DNA of 18,535 bases, taken from contig CAZEFM010000076.1 in the NCBI GenBank assembly GCA_964511575.1, positions 1 through 18,535 on the forward strand. Direction: 5' to 3'. Origin of the DNA: CALKHT01 sp964511575 (GTDB lineage Bacteria; Planctomycetota; Phycisphaerae; Phycisphaerales; Phycisphaeraceae). The notes under the pieces are model-generated. The model made no database searches. It was not told where the DNA came from and saw nothing but the letters and a program-made list of their open reading frames with translations. The position numbers and the translations under genes are program-made. Of the stretch, positions 7,583 through 16,298 are shown one piece after another (position 1 is the stretch's first letter; each line of letters opens with the position of its first letter).

Positions 7583-8317
7583 TCAGCGCCATCGGCGACG
7601 CAGCGCCAGTGCACCGCCTCCCGCCAGCACCATCAGCAGCGCCGCCGGCTCAGGCACCGTCGTGATCGGCAGCGCCGATTCACTCACCAACGTGTCCACC
7701 TGCAGCGCGCGGAAGCTGCTGTGTACGCGAACGTCCGCCACAACCTGGAAATCACCCGTGTAGCCGGGCAGGAAGAACTCCCAGATGCGTTCTTCCTGCT
7801 CCACATCGCCCTGTGACGTGTTGACGATGCCGGTGAAGAGCACCGCCGACTGCAGCGCATCCGCCGCCGCGCCACCCAGCAGCGCGTTGCCTCGCAGATC
7901 GGTCAGCAACAGGCTCAGGGGGTCCACCCCCACGCCTTCGTTCAGCGTGCTGACGGTCTGCACGATCACGTGCGTGCCCCAGCCGGGCGTGGCTCCGTCG
8001 CCATACGCGCCGCCGTGGTTGTGAATCGTCGCCGCGACGCCGTAGTCCGCCGAGAACGAGTAGAAGTTGCCGCTGCCCAGCGCCATGCCCGGCGAGACCA
8101 CGCTCAGCGTCGGCGCCTCGGTCAGCCCCGGTGATGCCACCCACGCGACGTCCGGCGTGTTCACCGCCTGACCAATCACATCCCAATGCTGATGCGTGCT
8201 CCCCGCAGCCCCCACCGTCCAATGCCCCGGCGTGACAAACCGCTGGGCATCCCCCGCCAACGCCGGCCCCGCCCAACTCAACACACCCGCCAACCCAAGC
8301 AACATCGCTCGATGCAT
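7583..8317 (-). CDS. PEP-CTERM sorting domain protein (exosortase substrate)
   Basis: A 244-residue exported protein. Residues 1-21 form a signal peptide (cleavage after ALA). The last 24 residues are a textbook PEP-CTERM tail: VPEP, a hydrophobic helix rich in Ala/Leu/Gly, then RRRWR. Such tails are cut and re-anchored by an exosortase, typically in bacteria that make extracellular polysaccharide. The central 200 residues are beta-rich with Gly/Ala/His-rich segments and match no enzyme family I recognise, so a surface or matrix protein is plausible. The frame is open back to 8479, but the ATG at 8317 has AAGGAG at ideal spacing and begins the signal peptide. It is the first gene of the operon continuing into the pseudopilin-like and DUF6607 genes. 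No exosortase gene is in the window. Confidence 0.9.
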   Translation of the reverse strand: MHRAMLLGLAGVLSWAGPALAGDAQRFVTPGHWTVGAAGSTHQHWDVIGQAVNTPDVAWVASPGLTEAPTLSVVSPGMALGSGNFYSFSADYGVAATIHNHGGAYGDGATPGWGTHVIVQTVSTLNEGVGVDPLSLLLTDLRGNALLGGAAADALQSAVLFTGIVNTSQGDVEQEERIWEFFLPGYTGDFQVVADVRVHSSFRALQVDTLVSESALPITTVPEPAALLMVLAGGGALALRRRWR

Positions 8318-8408
8318 GGCCTGCTCCTTTCTCGTGCAGCCAAAACCCATGTCACTGCCACGAACCCCCAACGGGTTCGTGCGCCTGTTCCACAAGCCAT
8401 GCGGGCCG

Positions 8409-8430
8409 GGGGCCGTCTTGCGACGACCCC
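8409..8430 (-). promoter_or_regulatory. Leader hairpin upstream of the PEP-CTERM gene
   Basis: On the plus strand GGGGCCGTC (8409-8417), loop TTGC and GACGACCCC (8422-8430) pair with one mismatch. It would lie in the 5' leader of the minus-strand operon, about 90 nt before the ATG at 8317. Its role is unknown; RNA structure or mRNA stability is possible. Confidence 0.3.
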
Positions 8431-8481
8431 ACGCAGAGATGACAATGCCTCCGCGATGGCCCTCACGGCTGTCGTACACAC

Positions 8482-8524
8482 GGGCGGTCAGGACCCTCTG
8501 CCAGGAAGACTGACCGCCCTTTTT
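8482..8524 (+). terminator. Strong intrinsic-terminator-like hairpin without an upstream plus-strand gene
   Basis: GGGCGGTCAG (8482-8491) and CTGACCGCCC (8510-8519) are a perfect 10-bp inverted repeat with an 18-nt loop, followed at once by TTTTT (8520-8524) on the plus strand. This is the form of a Rho-independent terminator. No convincing plus-strand gene ends here; the nearest one upstream ends near 5600. It may stop antisense transcription into the PEP-CTERM promoter. Alternatively the same hairpin, read on the minus strand, could cap the operon's leader RNA. Confidence 0.6.
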
Positions 8525-8532
8525 GCGCCCTC

Positions 8533-8562
8533 AGCTTAGTTGCAACTGAGTCGCAACATCAA
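8533..8562 (-). promoter_or_regulatory. Candidate promoter of the PEP-CTERM operon with direct repeats in its spacer
   Basis: On the minus strand TTGATG (8562-8557) and TAAGCT (8538-8533) are 18 bp apart and would start transcription near 8526, giving a leader of about 209 nt. The spacer is almost filled by two near-identical octamers, GTTGCGAC and GTTGCAAC, repeated 11 bp apart (plus-strand 8539-8557). The second is a perfect palindrome, extended to AGTTGCAACT (8538-8547). Octamers one helical turn apart suggest a regulator binding between the hexamers. The hexamers are only moderate matches. Confidence 0.35.
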
Positions 8563-8641
8563 AATACAACTGCCGCACCACGCTGTCAATCACCCCAGCA
8601 AAATTGCACACGACCATTCCCACGACCTCGATGAGTCGCCG

Positions 8642-8653
8642 ATCGCCGGCGAT
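8642..8653. repeat. 12-bp perfect palindrome ATCGCCGGCGAT
   Basis: A perfect palindrome lying next to the -35 element of the plus-strand promoter at 8653-8680, a possible operator position. Palindromes of this GC-rich kind can arise by chance, so the functional claim is weak. Confidence 0.3.
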
Positions 8654-8680
8654 TGAAATCAATAAGTATTCGGATAAAAT
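8653..8680 (+). promoter_or_regulatory. Good sigma70-like promoter in the middle of the large gene-free region
   Basis: TTGAAA (8653-8658), a 16-bp spacer and TAAAAT (8675-8680) each match the consensus at five of six bases, in an AT-rich island unlike the surrounding DNA. Transcription would start near 8687. The next plus-strand gene begins at 8996, so the transcript would have a leader of about 310 nt or encode a small RNA. Just after the start lies a CGCAGC/GCTGCG hairpin (8703-8717), then paired direct repeats GCCAAAACC (8733-8741, 8745-8753) and GTCACC (8763-8768, 8772-8777). No known riboswitch was recognised. Confidence 0.45.
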
Positions 8681-8800
8681 ACGGTATCAAAACAGCTTCG
8701 CACGCAGCATTGCTGCGCACAACGCCGCCGGTGCCAAAACCCGCGCCAAAACCTGTCCCGATGTCACCTTTGTCACCCCCCTGCCGTTGAAAGGAACCGC

Positions 8801-8829
8801 CACAACTCACGTTTGAAACGTTCGTTGTG
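8801..8829. promoter_or_regulatory. 29-bp imperfect palindrome, candidate operator
   Basis: The arm CACAACTCACGTTT (8801-8814), a single central G, and the arm AAACGTTCGTTGTG (8816-8829) match as an inverted repeat at 12 of 14 positions. The only mismatches are a symmetric two-base step inside each arm. A one-base centre is too tight for an RNA hairpin, so a binding site for a dimeric regulator is more likely. It lies 166 bp before the phosphoesterase start at 8996 and downstream of the promoter at 8653-8680. Confidence 0.45.
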
Positions 8830-8980
8830 ATGAAATATCGCGGATCAGAAAAATCGGGGTGACATGCCACCGTGCGCACAAAGCCGCTCGACGACAGCGG
8901 CGGACGATACGCCCATTCGAGGCCACCGATCCGCAAGCGTCCCATCGGCGGGTGGCTCGGCAACGAACCGCTGCGTGAGG

Positions 8981-8986
8981 TAGAAT
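8981..8986 (+). promoter_or_regulatory. TAGAAT -10-like hexamer close to the ATG (possible leaderless start)
   Basis: TAGAAT ends nine bases before the ATG at 8996, so transcription from it would begin within one to three bases of the start codon. No ribosome binding site lies at normal spacing; the nearest, GTGAGG, is about 16 bases away. No good -35 is seen. Confidence 0.3.
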
Positions 8987-8995
8987 CTCCCCGCT

Positions 8996-9754
8996 ATGCC
9001 AACCGCGATCATTTCCGACATCCACGCCAACGTCGATGCCCTGCAGGTCGTCATGGACGACATCGCTGCGCGCGGGATCGACCGCATCGTGTGTCTGGGC
9101 GACATCATCGGCTACGGGCCCAACCCGTGCGAGTGCCTGGACATGGTGATCGACCGGTGCGAATGGTCGCTCATGGGCAACCACGACTTCGCGGTGCTCT
9201 ACGAACCCACCAGCTTCAACACCAGTGCCGAGCAGGCGGCGTTCTGGACACGCCGACAGCTCGAGCTCGAACCCGATGCCGCCAAACGCAGGCGACGCTG
9301 GGAATTTCTGGGCAACCTCAAGATTCGCGAACGGCACAACGGCTCGCTGTGGGTGCACGCCTCGCCCCGGCGGCCGATCAACGAGTACATCTTCCCCGAT
9401 GATGTGATCACCGCGCCAGCGAAAATGCAGCAGATTTTCGACCGGATCGAACACCGCTGCTTCGTCGGCCACACCCACGTGACCGGGGTGTTCACCGACG
9501 AGCCGGACTTCTACCCGCCGGGCGATCTGGGTGAGAAGGGCTACAAGTTCCGCGAGGGTGAGAAGTGCATCATCAACCCGGGATCGGTCGGTCAGCCACG
9601 CGACCGCGACCAGCGGGCGAGCTACGCGGTGCTCCACGAGGACCGCGTCGAGTTCGTTCGGCTGGAATATGACATCTACGCGGTGATCGACAAGGTGACG
9701 AAGATCCCCGAATTGAGCGACTTCCTGGGCCTGCGCCTGCTCGAAGGTCGCTGA
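8996..9754 (+). CDS. Cytosolic calcineurin-like metallophosphoesterase
   Basis: A 252-residue protein with no signal peptide. The two-metal phosphoesterase motifs are all present: SDIHAN (D8, H10), GDIIGYGP (D36), GNHD (N62, H63), WVHASP (H121) and GHTHV (H159, H161), with INPGSVGQPRD near the C-terminus, which is typical of YfcE/ApaH-related bacterial phosphoesterases. It probably cleaves a phosphodiester or phosphomonoester in the cytoplasm; the substrate cannot be told from sequence. The C-terminal region contains an insert rich in Gly/Lys and acidic residues (about 165-190). The start is the N-terminal Met of the first motif strand. It converges on the Rrf2 gene, only 40 bp away, where a weak CGGGG/CCCCG hairpin lies. 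No partner gene is evident. Confidence 0.92.
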   Translation: MPTAIISDIHANVDALQVVMDDIAARGIDRIVCLGDIIGYGPNPCECLDMVIDRCEWSLMGNHDFAVLYEPTSFNTSAEQAAFWTRRQLELEPDAAKRRRRWEFLGNLKIRERHNGSLWVHASPRRPINEYIFPDDVITAPAKMQQIFDRIEHRCFVGHTHVTGVFTDEPDFYPPGDLGEKGYKFREGEKCIINPGSVGQPRDRDQRASYAVLHEDRVEFVRLEYDIYAVIDKVTKIPELSDFLGLRLLEGR

Positions 9755-9794
9755 TTCGAAGCACGAAGCCGGGGGTGTCATTTCCCCGAACGCC

Positions 9795-10268
9795 TCACCC
9801 CGACTGCGGAACCAGCGGCCCATTTCCCACCGCCGCGAAGGATTCGGCCGTCTGATCCGGTCGACAGTCGACGGTATGCACATCCGCCAACGTGAGGGTG
9901 GACAGGTGATTGACCAGCCTGCGATTGAGTCGTCCCCAGAAGGACGCCGTCGGGCAATCGCGTGCGGCAGGAGCGGTGGGATCGAGCCCGAGCAACGGGC
10001 GAAGCTGCCACGGTCGCCCCTCAACGGCTTCGATGACATCGAGCAGCGAGATCTCCGCCGCCGGTCGCGTGAGCCGGAAACCGCCCTGGTAGCCGCGCTT
10101 ACCTTCGATGAGGCCGGCGGTGGAAAGCTGGTGCAGGAGCTTGGCGAGGAACGCGGAGGGCAGCCCCGTCCGCCGCGCCACCTCACGCGTGAGCACCCAC
10201 TGCCCATCGTCGCGTAGGCAGCGCAATGCAGTCACGGCACTTCCGGATGTATGGGAGAGTCCAACCAC
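9795..10268 (-). CDS. Rrf2-family transcriptional regulator
   Basis: A 157-residue winged-helix regulator starting at GTG 10268. The start fits because AGGGA lies eight bases upstream and the protein then begins as family members do (LSHTSGSAVTALRCL). The recognition part shows VLTREVARRTGLPSAFLAKLLHQL and the wing EGKRGYQGGFRLTRPAAEISLLDVIEAVEG, both characteristic. Rrf2 proteins often sense iron-sulfur status, nitric oxide or redox state through three clustered cysteines. Here only C105 remains in the usual region (others are C17 and C135), so a canonical cluster is unlikely. It is divergent from the alternative complex III operon and is a natural candidate for its regulator. It has its own strong promoter and a palindrome at the transcription start, which suggests autoregulation. 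The regulatory target is inferred only from position. Confidence 0.9.
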   Translation of the reverse strand: MVGLSHTSGSAVTALRCLRDDGQWVLTREVARRTGLPSAFLAKLLHQLSTAGLIEGKRGYQGGFRLTRPAAEISLLDVIEAVEGRPWQLRPLLGLDPTAPAARDCPTASFWGRLNRRLVNHLSTLTLADVHTVDCRPDQTAESFAAVGNGPLVPQSG

Positions 10269-10295
10269 GCTAATGATCCCTGCACGGCCCCAGCG

Positions 10296-10309
10296 GTCGA
10301 ATATGCGAC
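10296..10309. promoter_or_regulatory. Candidate operator at the Rrf2 transcription start
   Basis: GTCGAATATGCGAC is a near-perfect palindrome (12 of 14 bases) centred just downstream of the predicted start of the Rrf2 transcript (about 10312). A repressor bound here would block its own transcription. It resembles no specific Rrf2 box I can name. Confidence 0.4.
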
Positions 10310-10318
10310 AATCAAATC

Positions 10319-10347
10319 TTTTTATCCCCACAACGCGAAAGTGTCAA
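10319..10347 (-). promoter_or_regulatory. Strong sigma70-like promoter of the Rrf2 gene
   Basis: On the minus strand a perfect TTGACA (10347-10342), a 17-bp spacer and TAAAAA (10324-10319) form the best consensus promoter in the window. It gives a leader of about 43 nt to the GTG at 10268. Confidence 0.6.
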
Positions 10348-10359
10348 CAGGGCGATCGA

Positions 10360-10520
10360 GGAGCGTAGGGCGCCGGGTGGGGAGCGAGAGGCGTGAGGCG
10401 AGGAGCGGAAGACAAGCCGAAGCAAAAGCCAGCAGCGCGGTCTCACTGTTCTGCCCCTGCCTCTCGCCTCACGCCCTACGGTCCACGCTCTTCCGCTCCC
10501 CGCCTTACGCTCCACGCTCC
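10360..10520. repeat. Two facing arrays of degenerate GGAGCGT-type heptamers
   Basis: On the plus strand 10360-10408 is seven consecutive 7-mers: GGAGCGT, AGGGCGC, CGGGTGG, GGAGCGA, GAGGCGT, GAGGCGA, GGAGCGG. On the minus strand 10520 down to about 10450 holds ten similar units, such as GGAGCGT twice, AAGGCGG, GGAGCGG, AGGGCGT and GAGGCGA, with one eight-base unit. The two arrays are inverted, so parts pair exactly: 13 bp (10390-10402 with 10463-10475), 11 bp (10402-10412 with 10489-10499) and 9 bp (10364-10372 with 10472-10480). The purine strand switches at about 10415-10440. This fills most of the DNA between the Rrf2 promoter and actA. A genome-wide low-complexity repeat, a cruciform, or a multi-site binding region are all possible. 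Confidence 0.75.
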
Positions 10521-10587
10521 TAGCCTTCAGGAACGCCCTGAGCCATTCGTCGGGGCGATTCTGACATCGCTCATCAGGTCGGGTGAA

Positions 10588-10632
10588 TTGCCCGGCAAAT
10601 CATTGCGTCTGACGATTGGAGGCCGGTACAAC
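10588..10632 (+). promoter_or_regulatory. Candidate promoter and operator of the ACIII operon
   Basis: TTGCGT (10603-10608), an 18-bp spacer and TACAAC (10627-10632) form a plausible promoter. The -10 element ends seven bases before the actA ATG at 10640, so the mRNA may be leaderless; the nearest ribosome-binding-like GGAGG (10618-10622) is 17 bases away. Directly upstream of the -35, TTGCC-C-GGCAA (10588-10598) is an 11-bp palindrome suited to a regulator such as the divergent Rrf2 protein. Confidence 0.38.
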
Positions 10633-10639
10633 GCATCTC

Positions 10640-11292
10640 ATGGCGCAGGTTTTCTTTCCCAGCGCGAACACGATCTCCCGGGTGTCGCTGATGGCGCTGC
10701 CCATCGTGGTGCTGGTGACGATCGGGGCGGTGCGGGAGTTTGTCGGGTCGCAGTTCGTCACACAGGTGAACTATGCGATCGATCAGCCGGTGGAATTCAG
10801 TCACGAGCATCACGTGACGGGGCTGGGAATTGATTGCCGGTACTGCCACACGAGTGTGGAGGAATCGCCCTTCGCGGGCATTCCGCCAACCGAGACGTGC
10901 ATGACATGTCACTCGCAGATCTGGACGGAGGCGCCGATGCTCGAACCGGTGCGCAGCAGTTGGCGAACGGGCGAACCGATGCGCTGGAACCGCGTGCACG
11001 ATGTGCCCGATTTCGCGTTTTTCGATCACAGCATCCACGTGGCCAAAGGGATTGGCTGCGTGTCGTGTCACGGGCAGGTGGACCAGATGCCGTTGACCTG
11101 GAAGTCGCAGACGCTGTTCATGCAGTGGTGCCTGGACTGCCATCGCAATCCGTATCCGCATGTGAGGCCACGTGACGCGGTATTTGACATGAACTGGACG
11201 CCTGATGCGGATCCGGCGACGCAGGCGGCGATTGAGGCAGCGCACGAATCGGTGCGCGTGCAGGGTTTGACCAATTGTTCGGCGTGCCACCG

Positions 11293-11296
<4 letters not shown>
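10640..11296 (+). CDS. actA: Alternative complex III subunit ActA, penta-haem cytochrome c
   Basis: A 218-residue membrane-anchored cytochrome. A single N-terminal hydrophobic segment (about 15-35) exports and anchors it. Five CxxCH haem c sites are visible: C66-H70, C87-H91, C140-H144, C164-H168 and C213-H217, matching the five haems known for ActA. In alternative complex III it carries electrons from the iron-sulfur subunit toward the periplasmic acceptor. The frame allows a TTG start at 10616, but the ATG at 10640 is preferred because it gives the usual short N-terminus before the helix; no ribosome binding site at normal spacing supports either. It is the first gene of the operon, and its stop overlaps the actB start (ATGA). 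Confidence 0.95.
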
Positions 11297-14364
<3,068 letters not shown>

Positions 14365-14367
14365 TCC

Positions 14368-15747
14368 ATGGCGAAGCTGACCCATCCCAACGAGCCGCCC
14401 GTCATTGAGCCGGGCCACGACCTGATGTCGGTGACGCACGACCTCACCGCGTTTCCGCTGGTGCGTCGAACGCCGACACGGTGGATTCTCGGCTTCGCGC
14501 TGGCGTTCACGGTGCTGATGGTGTTTCTCTACTCGGTGATCGCGCTGGCGGTGCTGGGCGTGGGCATCTGGGGCATCAACGTTCCGGTGGCGTGGGGTTT
14601 TGCCATCGTCAACTTCGTCTGGTGGATCGGCATCGGACACGCGGGCACGCTGATCTCGGCGATTTTGCTGCTGTTTCGGCAGACATGGCGCACATCGATC
14701 AACCGCTTCGCCGAAGCGATGACGCTCTTCGCCGTGGCATGCGCGGGGGTATTCCCGCTGCTGCACCTGGGGCGCATGCATCGCTTCTACTACATCGTGC
14801 CTTATCCCGACACGCTCGGCCTTTGGCCGCAGTGGCGCAGCCCGCTGGTGTGGGACGTGTTCGCGGTGGCGACATATGGCACGGTGTCGCTGATCTTCTG
14901 GTACGTGGGGCTGATTCCCGACCTGGCGACGCTGCGCGATCGGGCGCAGCGACCAGTCGCCAAGCGGCTGTACGGCGCGTTTGCGATGGGGTGGCGCAAC
15001 AGCGCCCGCCATTGGCACCGGTATCAGACGCTGTACCTGCTGCTTGCCGGTCTGGCGACGCCGCTGGTGGTGTCGGTGCACACGATCGTGTCGCTGGACT
15101 TCGCCGTGTCGATCATCCCCGGATGGCACACGACGATCTTCCCGCCTTACTTCGTCGCGGGCGCTATTTTCAGCGGTTTTGCGATGGTGCTCACGCTCGT
15201 CATCCCCTTGCGCGCGGTGTTCGGCTTCCACGACTTCATCACCGACCGCCACCTCAACAACATGGCGAAGATCATGCTCGCCACCGGGTTGATCGTGGCG
15301 TATGGCTACCTCATGGAGAACTTCATCGCCTGGTACAGCGGCAACCCGTTTGAACAGTTCATGACGGTGAACCGCATGACCGGGCCTTACAGTTTCTTCT
15401 TCTGGCTGTTGATCCTGTGCAACGTGGCGATTCCGCAGTTGCTGTGGTTCCGTCGGGCGCGCACGACGGTGTGGATGCTGTTTCTCATCGCCATGTCGGT
15501 GAACTACGGCATGTGGCTGGAGCGGTACATCATCGTGGTGACGTCGCTGCATCGCGACTTTCTGCCGTCATCGTGGGACATGTACAGCGGCACGCGTTGG
15601 GACTGGATGACGTACATCGGCACGTTGGGGTTGTTCCTGACGCTGCTGTTCGTGTTTGTGCGGATTTTGCCTTCGATATCGGTGTTTGAGGTGCGTGAGC
15701 TGGTGGAGCATCAGCCGAGCGAGGAAATCACGCCGGAGATGCCGTGA
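14368..15747 (+). CDS. actC: Alternative complex III subunit ActC, NrfD/PsrC-like membrane protein
   Basis: A 459-residue integral membrane protein with about ten transmembrane helices and a 50-residue cytoplasmic N-terminus. It belongs to the NrfD/PsrC family, which binds quinol at the membrane surface. Motifs typical of ActC are visible: WWIGIGHAGTLISAILLL, HLGRMHRFYY, SVHTIVSLDFAVSIIPGWH, PPYFVAGAIFSGFAMV and YSFFFWLLI. It contributes a quinol oxidation site and is proposed to take part in proton movement. GGAGCC lies about 11 bases upstream of the ATG. Its TGA overlaps the actD ATG by one base. Confidence 0.95.
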   Translation: MAKLTHPNEPPVIEPGHDLMSVTHDLTAFPLVRRTPTRWILGFALAFTVLMVFLYSVIALAVLGVGIWGINVPVAWGFAIVNFVWWIGIGHAGTLISAILLLFRQTWRTSINRFAEAMTLFAVACAGVFPLLHLGRMHRFYYIVPYPDTLGLWPQWRSPLVWDVFAVATYGTVSLIFWYVGLIPDLATLRDRAQRPVAKRLYGAFAMGWRNSARHWHRYQTLYLLLAGLATPLVVSVHTIVSLDFAVSIIPGWHTTIFPPYFVAGAIFSGFAMVLTLVIPLRAVFGFHDFITDRHLNNMAKIMLATGLIVAYGYLMENFIAWYSGNPFEQFMTVNRMTGPYSFFFWLLILCNVAIPQLLWFRRARTTVWMLFLIAMSVNYGMWLERYIIVVTSLHRDFLPSSWDMYSGTRWDWMTYIGTLGLFLTLLFVFVRILPSISVFEVRELVEHQPSEEITPEMP

Positions 15748-16298
15748 TGGAACAGACTGCGACACCCACGGGCGGGTTGTACGGGTTGCTGGCGGAGTTC
15801 GCCGATGCGCGCTCGCTGGTGTCGGCGGCGCAGCGCGTGCGCAGTGAGGGCTACACCTCGTTCGACGCCTATGCCCCCTATCCCGTGGAAGCGCTCGACG
15901 ATGCGATGGCGATCCGCAACACGCGCCTGCCCGCGCTGGTGCTGCTGGGGGCGTTGGTGGGCGGGTTGTTCGCTTACGGCATGCAGTATTACGCAGCCGT
16001 CGTGGATTACCCGTGGAACATCGGCGGCAAGCCGCTGCACAGTTGGCCGGCGTTCCTGCCCATCACGTTCGAGTTGACGATTCTGGGTGGGGCGCTCGTG
16101 GGCGTGGTGGCGATGGTGGCGTTGAACAAGCTGCCCGAGCCGTACCACCCGCTCTTCAACGTGCCGGCGTTCGACCGCGCGAGCCAGGATGCGTTCTTTC
16201 TGTGCATCGAGTCAAAGGATGAGCACTTTGAAGTGGAGAAGACGCGACAGTTGCTCCTGAGTCTGGGCGCGAAGGAGGTGATTGCCGTTGCGTGGTAG
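15747..16298 (+). CDS. actD: Alternative complex III subunit ActD (DUF3341)
   Basis: A 183-residue membrane protein of the DUF3341 family. A cytosolic N-terminal domain (GLLAEFADARSLVSAAQRVR, then GYTSFDAYAPYPVEALDDAM) is followed by two transmembrane helices (about 55-77 and 103-127), with PWNIGGKPLHSWPAFLPITFE between them. The C-terminal tail ends GAKEVIAV, typical of the family. It is a structural subunit without cofactors. A GTG at 15744 is also in frame; the ATG at 15747 is preferred and overlaps the actC stop as TGATG. The last 11 bases of the gene overlap actE. Confidence 0.94.
   Translation: MEQTATPTGGLYGLLAEFADARSLVSAAQRVRSEGYTSFDAYAPYPVEALDDAMAIRNTRLPALVLLGALVGGLFAYGMQYYAAVVDYPWNIGGKPLHSWPAFLPITFELTILGGALVGVVAMVALNKLPEPYHPLFNVPAFDRASQDAFFLCIESKDEHFEVEKTRQLLLSLGAKEVIAVAW

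Noticed and set aside
8196..8513. A 105-codon plus-strand open frame ending just before the orphan terminator
   Set aside because: It was tempting as the gene served by the terminator, but there is no ribosome binding site, the composition is not protein-like, and it overlaps the PEP-CTERM signal peptide on the other strand.
9755..9794. Terminator between the phosphoesterase and the Rrf2 gene
   Set aside because: Only a 5-bp CGGGG/CCCCG pairing with no T-tract, too weak to list as a feature.
8807..10207. A 466-codon minus-strand open frame opposite the phosphoesterase, reaching into the Rrf2 gene in another frame
   Set aside because: The opposite strand has all calcineurin-like motifs, and the frame conflicts with the Rrf2 gene and contains no recognisable domain.
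10360..10520. CRISPR array or tRNA-like structure in the heptamer region
   Set aside because: Units are seven bases, degenerate and without unique spacers, and no cloverleaf or cas gene is present.
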